Positions 11,693 to 23,835 of a stretch of DNA of 64,000 nt are shown one piece after another (the first letter of the stretch is position 1; each line of letters opens with the position of its first letter). Source of the DNA: Climacium dendroides. Lineage: Eukaryota > Streptophyta > Bryopsida > Hypnales > Climaciaceae. A program made the position numbers and the translations under genes. The notes below the pieces were generated by a model that was given only the letters and a program-made list of their open reading frames with translations, was not told where the DNA came from and searched no databases. Location: positions 2,170,001 through 2,234,000 of the forward strand of contig OX467084.1 of assembly GCA_950106755.1 (NCBI GenBank). Direction: 5' to 3'.

Positions 11693-14600
11693 AATCTCGT
11701 CTCAATTTTCCAGTGACATCTGTTGAGATTTGCACACCCTGCAACCTGATTCTTCTCCAAGAAGATAGAAGTCCCCAAAGTACAAGTGCACTGAATTACG
11801 ATGTAGTGAGCGCCCGTAATTGTACAGGTTAGAATTGCATTTCTACGTAGACAGTCTTTGCATTGCAGTTTCACTGACGTGGATTCTTTTTTGGTGCAAG
11901 TAGGTTCTGCACCAGTGTGCTTATTGTTCAATTGCAATGTGATTATATTGTCAATCATTTTCTTGCAACTGCACAACTCGGTTTCTTGCCTTGCATAATT
12001 GTTTCTGTGAGGATCAAAATTTAGAATCGGGGAGCGTTTTTAGGTTTTAAAACTTAAAAACTCAAGTGTTCTGAGAAGTTAGTTTTGGTGCAGATGAATT
12101 ACCTCACAGCAATTTAGCTGTGCTTGAATAGTATCGTGTGGAGCAAGACTCACATCCTTGGATTGCATTTCATCACATTTAGTGGTCAAATTCATCATTC
12201 TTGTGAATCTTGCGTTCTTTTGGGAAGTTCGACTGCCTGGTGCCTGCTGTGTTGCATTTGGCATTCTTAAAATTCCATGTCGCTGAGATTGAACTCATTT
12301 GTGGGATCATCATCATGATTCCTGTCAAAACCTCGATTTTTCTATAGAATGAAGATGTTCGTGACTGCAAGATATAGTAGAACCACCTATCACCAACCAC
12401 ATCCCATCAGCAATCAATAGGGTCTGAAATTCAAGAGAGGCTGGGACTAATTTCCATCCAAACTTGAGTTCTTGATTTCCGCCCATCAATTCCTCCATTC
12501 TTTTCACGACTCATCTGCTTGGTTTGGAGTGTCAAAGTGAACAAATAGTCTTTTAAATGAGTAGTTTTGGAATAGTATACACATTGGACATGAGTCCAGA
12601 CCAACTTTTGCCTTCCAAAATTCATAGTAATTTCAATTCAAGTGATAAAATTACCAAATTTTGGCAATCCCCCTCTTCTTATCTCTGCACTTGTGGAAAT
12701 ATTTCCTTCACCTTATTGTATTCCACATCATGTCCATAGTTGCTTATTTGGTTAGTTATGGGTGGTTCTATTTTATATCATGAGAACTTTGCAAGCCTAT
12801 GCATTAATTCAATGTTACACCTAGATGGCAAACAATAGGGGTAGTCACACCTTCTCCATTCCGGGTCCAAATAACGGAGAAGTTCTGCGTGGCTATTTCT
12901 AGTTAGGCGCCCGCGTCTTTCGGAGCAACCATTCCCCGTTAATCCGCCAATCTTGTTCTTCACCTCCGACCCTGAAGAATTTGGCATCAAGAAGTTTTCC
13001 CGGTTATTTTTTCATCTTCCAACTTCGAAAATTCACCCTCCCGCGCAGATTTCATTGTCATTTTTTACTGCCCTGTCATCGTGGCTCCTCAAGTGACCAT
13101 CGCGTGGCTCAAGCATTTAACTCATTCTCTGGTTTTTCATTCTCAATCCTTTGCACGTCAAAAACAGGTGTCACACCTTCTTCATGCACAACACCAACCC
13201 ATTAGCTCCGTCTTTCTCTCACCAACTTCGCATTCCTGAAGAATTTTTGGTCTTCTGAGAAGGTATGACTACCCCTAATGCTTTTTAGAAGCAATGACTC
13301 TTGCCCTTCTAACCTTCTAAACTTACACCTAAAATTGATTTAATAAATGATTCAGCATGGTTCTCATTAATATGTTGAATTTTTTGTGGAATCTTGTTGG
13401 TAGTCAAAAGGAGATTCTAAATTCTCTTGGAATGTATTTTTGGACACCAATGAATAAACTAAAAAATTTCAAAGTGCTAAAAATAGGTATTTCTAAAACC
13501 AACCCTAAAGTCTCTTGGATAGTACATTGTAGGCAAGAATATGTAGAGGTGGTTTTAGAAAGGGGTTGAAATTAGATACAATTACCTTAATTACAAGGGG
13601 TGATATTGAAATTTTTAAAATACAATAGTTGTACTTCTAGGGTGGTCTCAATATTGATTGGGACTTATGGGGATCAACACTAGATGGAAGAGTGGATTTT
13701 TGAAAAGTTGGACATCTAAAAATCTTTGTAACTGTACTCTCAAACAAAACCAAACGACAAGCAAGCCCTAGGTTTCTACAAAATCTAACTAAGGGAAGAA
13801 GCTTTTAATCCTACACATTCCAAAGTCCATACCGTTGCTTCCTAGTAGATTAGTTAGAAAAATAAATGATTAGAAGTGTGCCTAAATTTTTAGAAAATTA
13901 ATGATCTAGTTTTCTCAAAAAATATATCAATAAATATTAAAAGAGGAATGCCATTTTATAGAAATTTAACTCTCTTCACATGATTTTGCATCTCTTCTTT
14001 GTCAATAACTATAAGTTATACAAGATAGAAGCACCCAGTCCTATAAATTTAAGCAATTTAGCATAATTGAAGGCACCTTTTGCTACAAATTTTTTTTTGT
14101 AACATTGATGATTGAAAATCACGAATCAAAAAAAATGGATAAGGCATCTATTTTTTATTAATTTTCAAAGGAAAGCTTTCTAAGGCACCTAAACCAAGAC
14201 TCTAGTAAAGTTGCCTTGATTAAGGGAACTCTACAATGGAAAAAATCAATTGATACATGGACTAAATTAGGTGCTTCTACATTATATTATTTTTAGCCTT
14301 GTCCTTTTTGATTGGTGCAAAGTACAATCTCTTACAAACAAAATATTTCTCTCACATGCAACAATCCCTAATACTTAACAAAATCCTAACACATGAAGTA
14401 GAAATTTAGGGTTTGAATGTCAAGACAAGGATTTACAATAGATAATTGCAGTTGCTTTAGATGAAAGTAGCAACAAACATCCAAAATTGTAAAAACAACT
14501 TCAATGGATGCCTAATTTATTTTAATTATATTTTAAATTTCTAAATTCTAATATATTATTTTTGGGACAATCTAACTATTTTTTTAAATTTATTTCATTG

Positions 14601-16655
14601 ATTATTAGGTAGAAAGTTATCCAAGTTGCTAAAATGCTACAATATTCTAGATGATGAACATTGCTTTGTCCAAATAATTTTTCATTCCCATTCATAAAAA
14701 GTGATATTCCAATCTTTAGAAGGAGAATACTAATATATAGAGATATAAAGAGAAACCAACAAATTTTAAAAAAAATGAAACCCTTCTTGGATTTAGGCAT
14801 CTTCTATTTTCTTAAGCTTCCTTTTTGAGTCTCTTTTGCCACTTCTTGCCATTGAACTTCTAGGGCATCAAACTTTTTAATCCTAACCAACACTTGAAAA
14901 TCTAAACCAAATTGCTATCATGATGTCCACTATTACCACTGCCATGCAAGGCCAAGAAACCATGAATCATGACCTTTGAGTCAACAAACTTTTAATTAAA
15001 ACTTTTAGAGTAATGCATCTTGAGTTGCAACGTAAGCTTCAACAGACAAACCCAAATCTTTATTAAAACAAAATACCCTTTGGCAAATGCTCCAACTAGT
15101 TCAACCACAACACCTCATCCATATACCATGAGCCCAAAATTCAATCCACAATTCATTGATCAAAGTCCTTCAAGCCACTTACTTTGGACCCCACCAAATG
15201 TGAGTTTATAGACATGCATAGTGTACTTCCAAGGATTACTTCCACTCATTTTGCCTCGTTCCACCACCATAGTTCTTTATGCACATAGTTCTTTATGCAC
15301 ATTAGTTCCTATAGTAAGTGATTGTGAATACAAGTCTTTTGTAGAAAAATTTTAATGACTTGTTCACTTAAACATGATTCTATGGGCAAACAATTGTCAA
15401 ATTAACACAATTTTGTTGTAGGCTTGAATGTAAGGCTCCTACATGAGACCTCTAGAATCCTAGATGAGAACCAACTTAGTTCTTGAATGAATTATCCAAG
15501 ATAAATTAATTTTCTAATTAAATTGTTGCCCATTTTCCCATATACTCTAACTACCACAACCATGCAATAGATACAACCTTGCCTACCTAAATTCAATTTT
15601 TTTCACGGAATTTTGATAAACAAAAGAAACAAAGAAAAAAATGTTACCAGTCCAACTTATTTGGTTGCTTGAAGCCCCATACATACTTTCTGGTTGCCTC
15701 AATTTATTGCCTTGAACTTGCACCCTTTTGTTGTTCCTTGGTTCTATAGTAGCATCTATACACCCAACTAGTTTGTTGCAACTCTTCAAAGGTTGGTCAC
15801 AAAATTCTACTTTGGGCTACTTTTCTTACATATTTTTCTTCTTAGACTTGAAGCTACTCGTACAACCTCATTGTGGTTTTGTTGCTGGCTACCAATGACC
15901 TCATGGTTGTCTCATCACACTTGTTGGTGGGTGTTTGAACAAATGTTGCTACTCAATTTTGTCTTCTTGTTGTCTTCTCACTTCTTCCAAAATTTTATGT
16001 GGAAGCTTGCCTTATGCACTACTCTTATTAATGCCATCTTGAATTCTACTCTCCCTAGTCTTGCCACTAGCTACACTAAGAGCTACATTCTTTGATCTTG
16101 TCACCTTCACATGTTCAATTGTTGATGTTGCTACAATTTTGAGAATTGTCGGGTTTTTTTTTAATTTTGATTTCATTTTGTGTAAGTTGTGAGTAGATGT
16201 ATGGCAAATTAACATAGAATGTGAATAGAAGAGCAAAACATATATAAACCATATTCATTCAATTCTTGTCTTAATGGTCTTAGCAATTGGGAGACTACTT
16301 GATGATTGAGTTGCGTGTGCATTATGTGTTGGAAAGTATGGATGCAATCATTTGGATTAAGTGTCTATGAATGAGAGTTGTATTTGTAAGTGTATAAGTT
16401 GTCTTATATGTGACTGATAATCAAATGGTTTGAGTGAGGAAACAAGATAATTGGCCCAACAATTTGAATTGTTCAATGGAAGCCTTGGTATGGACAAATT
16501 GACTTAGTGTAGAAACCTATGTGCCTGAAACATGGATATTCAATTGGACTAAACAAATTGACATCATATACATGTATTATTTTATGAATATGAACTTGAA
16601 TTAATTGACAATGCATACATATCAAGTAGCATTGGATAAATGTAGATTAGTCATA
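11693..16655. other. Long intergenic stretch, no gene recognised
   Basis: 11693-13260 has mixed composition and may include the 3' UTR of the BUD13-like gene; 12840-13220 is GC-richer without a recognisable frame. 13260-16655 is AT-rich. Short open frames (for example plus 15793-16095, minus 14576-14800) carry no motif I can name. No RNA gene or repeat with clear ends was found. Confidence 0.45.
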
Positions 16656-16659
16656 GCTA

Positions 16660-18300
16660 ATGGACTGAAGGGCTTTTAGGTATTGAGAGGTTAAAGCATC
16701 AAATTTTAATGAATTAAAATGTAGTTCATGTCACTAGAGTGCAAGTTGCTTTTGATAGTGAAAAATTACCTTTTAATGTATCTCTTGTTCTATTTGCTAA
16801 GCTCAAATAATTCATGATTTTAGAAATCCAAATTTTTTGCATCTCCTTCAAATCATACACAAATCAAACAAATTAATTTACAAAGAGTCTACAATATAAA
16901 TATGATAACTTAATATCTGCAATGAATGTCAATGAAGATTGCAAAGTCTACCAAGGATATTGTGGCTCTTAGTACTCATGAGAGGCTATTAATAATAATA
17001 AAATCTTGTGACTAATTTCAAAATAAGTAACACTTTATATGGATGAATATTATTCCAATAGAGAATGTTACATGGATGATTTTTTTTAAATGCATAGTTT
17101 TTCATAATGCATATGATGATTTCAATGTACCACCAAGTTAATTGAACTCAATTATATATTCACCAAAAAGTCTTAACTCATCTCCATAGCACTATGTTAA
17201 CCCGTTAGCACATCAATGTCTAAAATCTTGATGATGAACAAAAAAGCTCCAAGGACTTTATGACCACATAACTTTTCATTCATTCAAATCAATGCTTAAT
17301 TTTTAAAAAATCTAAACTTTTTGTATGATGAGTTTGATGGAATTGAGGTAAATATTAAATATTTACAAAGATTTCACCAAAAATAAGAAAAATTCAAAAA
17401 ATGATTTAGTTGCTTAGGAATTAAAGGTACTTTAAATCAAAACCTTGAATCAATTCAATATAAAACACTAGCTTCTTATAGAACTCAAAATATTACAAAA
17501 TATTCCTCTAACTTGTTTAGGATCCAAAATTCATATTAGATTCATATTACAAGAATACCCTCTAAAGCATTGCAATGGTGTAAATTGCAAATGCCCATTT
17601 GATGTAGTTCTTGGAACATGCTAGGCCAACTAATTAGAACATTTGTTCATTTGATTTAATATTGTGTGAAGTCAAATGATTTTTTTTCAACACTAAGTAC
17701 ATGAGAAGATATCAAAGAAATGACAACATATATAATAAGGGTCATAACATAAGTAACCAATCCTTGTAAAGTCCCTTTGCCACCTTCAAACATATATAAA
17801 TCGGAAACTTCCTTATGAGGTTTAGTTGTTGTGGTCACTTCAAAATTGACTTTTTTGAATGAAGTATCTTAAAAGACCTACATAACATTCTAAAGCAATG
17901 TTGACCACCCACACTTTTCCTTATAGTTCCAGTATGGTTGTTAGTAATTGCACATGCCTATTATTTTTGATCAAGTACCAATGTTTGAATTCTTAAACCC
18001 AAAATATGAAAAAGTATAAAAAATTGGATTACCCTTGCATATCTTAATCGTACCTTCATTTATCAATTGAGCTCCATTTCTTCCCACAAATTTCGTTATA
18101 ATTCCCATAGTAAATAATAATTACAATCATTTAAATTTGGTTGCTAATTTTTTTTTTACTTTTATTTCTAAATATAATGAATTTACATAATTTTTGATGT
18201 TTTAAAGAATATTCTTAAATTTCAGTTGGGTACAAGGATATTTTCCAAGAAATTCATAATATTCAGCAGTAAGGCGAGGGAGGAATTCTTTTCATTGTGA
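16660..18300 (+). repeat. Long dispersed repeat D1 (direct copy of D2 at 30.88-33.07 kb)
   Basis: This segment aligns in the same orientation with 30880-33065. Landmarks include the 'aatgtagttcatgtcac' block near 16720 (30910 in D2), the 'gcaatgttgaccacccacac' block near 17896 (32592 in D2), and the 'agatattttccaagaa' end near 18237 (32973 in D2). A partial inverted third copy lies at about 57160-57345. D1 lacks the 553-bp element found in D2 and so preserves the empty site at about 16798. The copies are considerably diverged and carry no long open frame. The type of element is unknown. Confidence 0.7.
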
Positions 18301-18529
18301 GCCACTTCCGTGGGACCAGCCACTCAGTCTGAAACTCGGCCAAGAGTCGAACACAAGTACGCCATTGACTCCAAGACCCGAGTTTAGCCCAGCCAGCAAC
18401 AAACCATACAATTGGATCACAGCCAATTGGCAACTTCCTCCACGATGCAATGAGCATCTATTTCGTCCGTTTTGTGTTACAGTAGTCGGTCCCAATCATC
18501 CCGTTTACAACTTGCAAAATTCGTGCTTT

Positions 18530-19276
18530 TCTGCTTCTCTTCTTTGACACTACTCACTCTCAAGGCATTCCAGGTAGCCAAAATGGGTGGAACCACATCA
18601 GTGCGCTCAAGTCCACGAACACTGATTCCCAGAAAGACACTTAAGCTGAAGACCTGACTTGGCATCCCTGACTGCAAACCCATCCATTCTGGTGGCGCCC
18701 TGGTCAAATAATCGGCAAGGCCCCGGAGATTAGGGTTCAGGGCGTCCCCACATCCCAGGCCCCCAAAACATTCCAGTTGTCGTGCAGGCAATTCACGCTG
18801 ATCGTACATTTCAGTTGTGGGGGTGAATTCAAGGACCCAAATGTCGCTGAAAACTTTCCCACGAGGGAAGGGGATTCTGATGTCATTGTGCGCGCTTCGA
18901 CCTGTCACGGAACTTGCCATTTAGGGTTAGACCCTCACAGACGGGACTCTAGGTGTTCTACAGTATGGTCTCTCTGGTGTAGGTGCTGTGCTGACTCCGA
19001 CAGCTTCCATTTGTGCGAACAACCTGGTCGAGTCTCGGTCCAACGGCTGACCGATCGATGCGGATTGCGGAATGAACCCAAAGCCCCGGAGACTCGTCAG
19101 GGTGCACGGCGTCCCCACATCCCAGTCACTAAATATAAACATTCCGGTGGTTGTGCAGTCCATTCACCAGAGCCTGCATTTCACTCGCATTGCACCCGCA
19201 TTAATTGCACTCGCAGCTTGAGCATCTTGGAGTGGTCTTCGTGTCCGCAGGCAGCTCCTCGCTGCAGTGTTGCACC
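18530..19276 (+). promoter_or_regulatory. Dirigent copy 1 promoter and leader, with internal duplication
   Basis: Homology among the three dirigent blocks begins near 18530 ('ctcttctttgacac'). The region contains two similar modules, 18717-18796 and 19081-19167, both with CCCCGGAGA, a GGCGTCCCCACATCCCAG core, AACATTCC and GTGCAG..ATTCAC. Only the downstream module has a TATA-like sequence (AAATATAAA at 19131-19139). Transcription would then start about 30 bp later and leave a leader of roughly 110 nt before the ATG at 19277. Open frames here on both strands repeat identically in all three copies simply because the DNA is nearly identical; I do not consider them genes. Confidence 0.65.
19131..19139 (+). 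promoter_or_regulatory. TATA-like box, dirigent copy 1
   Basis: AAATATAAA lies 138 bp upstream of the start codon in a GC-rich setting. It is conserved in all three copies and absent from the duplicated upstream module. Confidence 0.6.
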
Positions 19277-20268
19277 ATGGCCAGCGGTTTGAGCTCCCCG
19301 CGTCGCCCGGCCATTTCTGCTTTGGTTCTCGCAGGCACGGTCCTGGCCGTCGTGCTGCTCAGTGCTCCCTTGGGCGAGGCCGCGGCGTACTACGAGAAAT
19401 TGGGGCCCTACTACCAGCATGACAAGGTGTCCAGGCCCAATTTCACCGACCTCATCACAGTTCGAGGGTATGGCCGCACCGAAGGATTCGGAGCGCTTTC
19501 GGTTTTTGATGATCCTCTCACTGTCACGGCGGACATCAATTCCGAAACTGTAGGCCGAATGCAAGGCTTCCAAGCTGTCGTGAGCACCCTACGTACCCTA
19601 GCTCACTGCTGTCGACTTCCAATTCCAGTGGCCCATGGAGAGCCTCTTAATTGGATCATTCGTTCACTTGGTTGAATGGAGTGTAGCTGTGACCCTTCAC
19701 ACGAACTGTCTTGGTTGGTGGTAATTAACAAGGGTGTTGATGAATGAGAGTCTGGGGCAGGACCGGTCTAACATCCTTCAGGTCTACTGAATTTCCCTTG
19801 GCCAGCGTCATGAGCCGACTCCAAATGGAATCAGGCCCTGAGTCAGTCGAATTACCGTTGATACAATCTTACTTCCCGTCCCTGATTTCGTATTCTCGCT
19901 AGCTAGCCTTCCTTTGGTTCATTGCTTTCTTCCCGCGGATTTGGATCCTTCTGAAATTGACTTCCTTCCGGGCACTTGTTGTTGGGTGTTCCCTGCAGGT
20001 TGCTCTGGATGAGTCCAGTGTTCTGATTGCCCATACCGTGCGTCTTCCCGGTGGCACCCTCTCCTTCCACGGCCAATTCTCCATGCTGAACAAGCCGGGG
20101 GAGAGCAGGTTGCACTGTGTGGGAGGGACTGGCGAATACGAAGACGTGGTTCGCGGGTACATTCAGACCGAATTGGTGCACGTTAACGATGACACTCTGG
20201 ATCTAATTGTGAAGGTCACGATGTATTATCACAAGGAGGACAAGGTGGACAAGGTGGAGAAGTTTTAG
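19277..20268 (+). CDS. Dirigent-like secreted protein, copy 1 (two exons)
   Basis: Exon 1 is 19277-19579 and exon 2 is 19999-20268; the 419-bp phase-0 intron has donor GTC^GTGAGC and acceptor CCCTGCAG^GTT. The product is 190 residues. Residues 1-36 form a signal peptide (hydrophobic ISALVLAGTVLAVVLL followed by an Ala-rich cleavage region). The mature part shows the dirigent pattern: YYQHD, FGALSVFDDPLT, SETVGRMQGF spanning the exon end, and VGGTGEYEDVVRGYI near residues 148-162. Known for the family: secreted beta-barrel proteins that steer stereoselective coupling of phenoxy radicals in lignan/lignin-type chemistry at the cell wall; the substrate here cannot be inferred. The C-terminus ends DKVDKVEKF owing to a 9-bp duplication not in copy 3. 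Compared with copies 2 and 3 I see one synonymous difference in the coding sequence (19552, A versus G). An allene-oxide-cyclase-like barrel is the main alternative, less likely given the GGTG motif. Confidence 0.85.
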
Positions 20269-20850
20269 GAGCAGAACTTGTGTACCCAAAACATCGAGGT
20301 CTAAAGTGATGGAGTAATTGTTCAGTCTTACACAAGGCCCAATCCTAGACATACACTTTCAAGACACTCTTTGAGATTCTTGAGCACGGAGACTTAACTA
20401 GGTTTTAAGGTTCGTGCTTGAGAGAAGTTTTATTGTATTGGCATAGAAGAGTTCTAGATGGTTCCCATGATTATCCACTTGCATGCAAAGTCTTTCGTAG
20501 ATAGAATGGGACGAGGAGATCCTTTTGTAACCATAGGTCTTCCAAATCTTTGAAAATTTATAACTAAGTGAAAAATGATTGGGAAATTGCAAAATCACTT
20601 GTGTTAGGTTCCATGACTATTTTTCTTTTTCTGCAAAATGATATAAAAATATTTTTGTCTACAAAAATCTTTGAGAAAGGCAGACCAGCCCTTAAATGGC
20701 CACTTTTAGATCATACTACTCTATTTACACAACCTCCTTCGGGTGAATAGATGTAGTAAGTGTCAATATGCTCCAATCAGAGTGTAGGTGGTACACTCTA
20801 TGACTTTGAATGGAAGGTAGAAAAAGTCTAACAAGGGAGAGCTCTAAATA
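20269..20850 (+). other. 3' flank of dirigent copy 1, with an extra 200 bp
   Basis: Homologous to the 3' flanks of copies 2 and 3 as far as 'gcaaagtctttcg' (about 20500). It is then interrupted by about 210 bp (about 20512-20728) that the other copies lack, after which homology resumes at 'acaacctccttc' (20730) and continues to about 20830 with copy 3. The extra segment has no obvious terminal repeats or target duplication. Confidence 0.5.
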
Positions 20851-21497
20851 GAACTAGAGACTGGCATAATTGGAGGAGGATTGTTTATAGTAGTTGACCC
20901 ATTTGCAACCATCACCCCATTTTCAATCTATAGGTTGGTTTTTTTCCATGAAGTTGTGCTTTCTTTCCGTGAAATTGTGATGCAATGTGAGGAAAAATCG
21001 TGGCACATTATGATTGGCTGTAAGGGTATCAATATTGCAACCAACCCTTGGGCAATTTTGCAATCATTCTATAGCCAAAAATAGAAAGGTCTATATCACC
21101 ATTACAAATTAAAGAGGATCTTTCATTAAAAATTTCATAATAATTACATTTTGTATAGTGAAATTTTGGACAAATATGTAATCCTTCCAAACTCTATTCT
21201 GTACATGGGAAAAATTTCATACTCAAGAAAACTGCACTCCAAATAGGTGTAATTGCTTAAATGGGTCAGCTTCTTTAGACAAGTCTTCACACACTGTCTG
21301 GGACTTACTTAGACCTTGTAACGTGCTGGTGCCGGGAAAAGTACTTGCTTGAACTGTCTGCGGAAAGCCATTAATAATTTAAAGTTTCAAATGAGTGAAT
21401 TTGTATTCATACCCTTCACTAATAATTCATACGAAGATCCGGAGGGAGCCGTGGCATAATCAGTGCTCCCGTGCCTGTCCACCGAGGCTAGGGATAG
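20851..21497. repeat. Repeat segment shared with about 23.2-23.35 kb
   Basis: 'gaactagagactgg' at about 20861 and the 'agacaagtcttcacac' block near 21277 recur at 23218 and 23263 in the same order, followed in both by 'gggaaaa.tacttgctt'. The copies are diverged, the spacing differs, and no gene is seen. Confidence 0.45.
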
Positions 21498-21571
21498 GTC
21501 TGGTTGGTGTAGTCGGTCATCACGCTAGTCTCACACACTAGAGGTCCCCAGTTCGAACCTGGGATCAGACA
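21498..21571 (+). tRNA. trnV-CAC: tRNA-Val (anticodon CAC)
   Basis: A full cloverleaf can be drawn. The acceptor stem GTCTGGT pairs with ATCAGAC (one G-U). The D arm contains GTGTAGTCGGTCATCAC. The anticodon stem CTAGT/ACTAG encloses loop CTCACAC with anticodon CAC at 21532-21534. The variable loop is AGGTC. The T arm is CCCAG-TTCGAAC-CTGGG. The discriminator base is A21571; CCA is not encoded, as expected for a nuclear gene. Internal A and B boxes match the consensus. There is no intron. The sequence closely resembles plant cytosolic tRNA-Val(CAC). Confidence 0.93.
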
Positions 21572-21575
21572 TCCG

Positions 21576-21579
21576 TTTT
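21576..21579 (+). terminator. Pol III terminator of tRNA-Val
   Basis: A TTTT run begins four bases after the discriminator base, the usual RNA polymerase III stop. Confidence 0.75.
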
Positions 21580-21596
21580 CCTTCTCTAGAAGGACG

Positions 21597-21827
21597 CTGC
21601 GAACACTGGAAGTATTTTTCGGCGAAATTTCCTGGAAAGTCAACATCTCGCACTTGAAATATTTTTCAGTAAAATTTTCCTGAAAGACAACATCTCGCAC
21701 TTGAAATATTTTTCAGCAAAATTTCCTTGAAAGACAACATCTCGCACTTGAAATATTTTTCAGCAAAATTTCCTTGAAAGACAACATCTCGCACTTGAAA
21801 TATTTTTCAGTAAAATTTCTTTGAAAG
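21597..21827 (+). repeat. 47-bp tandem array next to tRNA-Val
   Basis: About five units, the first diverged. The core 'acaacatctcgcacttgaaa' starts at about 21640, 21687, 21734 and 21781, giving an exact 47-bp period. Each unit also contains 'tatttttcag.aaaatttc'. The last units differ by only a few bases, so amplification is fairly recent. Confidence 0.85.
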
Positions 21828-23539
21828 GTCGTTTCATATTTTTTAGAGCTTTGTGGATTTAGTTGTGAAATTTTGAAGTTGGAATGATATAGGACTCTTA
21901 AATTGCCCACCACCTAAAATGTACATTGTTTATATATTGCTCAAGGCTATGAAAAAGCAACATGTACACATAGTGTACATTTGAATAGGTGGGCAATTTT
22001 AGCATATGTGCGCTTTTAGAACCTCCTACCTTAGTAAGTGCTCAATGGAAGATGGTAGTGTCAATGTTCATCCTTAAAATTCTATGTGAAAGGGAGGGGG
22101 TCTTGCACAAAAATTTGACTACCCCTATTTTGTTTTTTGTTTTTTTTGTTTAAACACATGGACAATTTCCATTGATAAAAGGAAACAAAACACAAAACCA
22201 GAGGACATAGTCTCCAATGGACCTTTTTTTTTCATTTTCAACAATCTAATCTTAGAATCAAAGCAACTTCAATCCAATTTTTTAAGAACTAATAGTCAAT
22301 TGGAGATAAATAAACAACCGAGCTTGAATCCATAGAGTGAGGGCCAAGCCACTCACTTCAACCCAACAATGAGCTCAAAAGTGGCAACTAGCCTTGTTCT
22401 TCCAATTACTTGCCCCCCCCCTCCATTGAAAAAAATGAGAGCTATTGATTTAGAAAAAAAATCCTCCCCCCATGCCATTGATCTTGAAAAGAACGAGTGC
22501 CATTGGATATGGATACGATACTGATATAGATACAAATATAGTACATATATAGTATAGAGATATGATACAAAGATAGGTATGTACAATACAAAGATATGAT
22601 ATAGAGATAGGTATGTATGGTATAGATACGATATAGATATGGGATATATCCTATATTAAATGGCACCCCCGCCCCTACTTGAAAATTACAAAAGGGTGGG
22701 ATTTTGAGGAAGGGGGTACCAAAAAAGTTTTAATTTAATTTAAATTGTTTATTGGCTTATTGGGGGATGAAAAAATGTGATTTAATTTTGTTTTGAGCTC
22801 ATTGTGATAGTTTGTTCAACACAACCTAGGCTAAAATTCTAGGCATGTTGAATTTGAGTACATTGATGAAACTTGTGGAGGATGGTTTCATCCATATTGT
22901 CTTGGTAAGTAAGACATAAAATGGAGATATTTGGATTCACCACTTGGCACCAACAATGTACTACCACCGCACAGTGATATACAAATAAAAGGAACCCAAC
23001 ATCTTGGAGGGGCTGAGATTTATGCCACACTTTGCTCCAACATGGCCAATATTCCACTACTATGGTTGCCTTTGGATTTTACTAAATACCAAAAAGGATG
23101 ATTTCCACAATGACCAGACCTTCCTATTAGGGTTCATAATCAATTTCATTGAAATTAATGTGGAAAACCATGTTCTGATTTTATATCATCAGACTGATTA
23201 GAATTCCGGTCAAAATAGAACTAGAGACTGATAGATCCGGAGGAGGTTTGTTTAGTGACTTTAGACAAGTCTTCATACTTTGTATCTGGTACTAGAGGTT
23301 GTGACTCGGTGGTAAGTTACTGGGAAAATTACTTGCTTTCCAGAATCTGAATTGTATACGTATATAGCAATGTCCGGCATTTTGGGGAAAAAAGGGCCAA
23401 AGAGGAGGGCAGGCACTTCTTTTTTTCCGAAATGCACAACAATGAGAGGCATTGGTCAACATAAACTATTAGTACCAAGAAAACGCAATTGAATGAAGAA
23501 TGGGTTCAAGACGAGCTATTACCAGTTTGTTCTTAGTTT
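21828..23539. other. AT-rich intergenic DNA with a GATATA microsatellite
   Basis: No gene is supported. A degenerate (GATA/GATATA)n tract with repeats of 'gatacgatat' and 'agataggtatgta' type spans about 22503-22648. A C-rich/A-rich run ('cccccccc', 22413) lies nearby. The segment at 23218-23350 repeats 20861-21345. Confidence 0.5.
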
Positions 23540-23835
23540 AAGGATAAACCCTTAAATGTAGACACGGATGTTTGACATTTGATGGATGACAAGGAATCCT
23601 TCTAATAGGACAAAAGTGAAACTATTCATCCTTTGAATTTTGTTGTGAAAAGGGGAGGTCTTCTACAGTAGTTTGACTTCCAATGAGTGTTTTTGCAATT
23701 TTGTAAGCAAATGATTCACATGGTAACCACAGGAATGATGTCCATAGTTATTAGTTCATCCTTTAAGGGTTAATCCTTAAACATAGGCATGGATGTTTGA
23801 CTCCCAATAGATGACATGGAATCGGCCTTCTTAGT
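23540..23835 (+). repeat. Dispersed repeat left of the transporter gene (inverted copy at 27.04-27.30 kb)
   Basis: Contains two successive related units beginning 'ttaagg.t(a)aa.ccttaaa' with 'tggatgtttgac', plus a block 'aactattcatcctttgaat' and 'ggaggtcttctacagtagtttgac'. Related pieces occur at 22050-22120 and 24185-24330, and in reverse complement at about 27040-27300. It is probably a low-copy degenerate transposon family; its ends are not resolved. Confidence 0.5.

Noticed and set aside
15583..15789. Possible PIF/Harbinger nuclease fragment on the minus strand (CIDATIEPRN)
   Set aside because: The resemblance is limited to a few residues, and no other nuclease motifs are found around it.
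18477..19573. Open frames on both strands over the dirigent promoter (for example 18777-19292 plus, 19181-19573 minus), repeated identically in all three copies
   Set aside because: They overlap the promoter and exon 1 in other frames, have no domain, and are conserved only because the whole block is nearly identical.
19899..20181. Minus-strand frames opposite dirigent exon 2
   Set aside because: Shadow frames of a GC-rich exon with no family resemblance.
22503..22648. Tyr/Ile-rich minus-strand frames over the GATATA tract
   Set aside because: Translation of a microsatellite.
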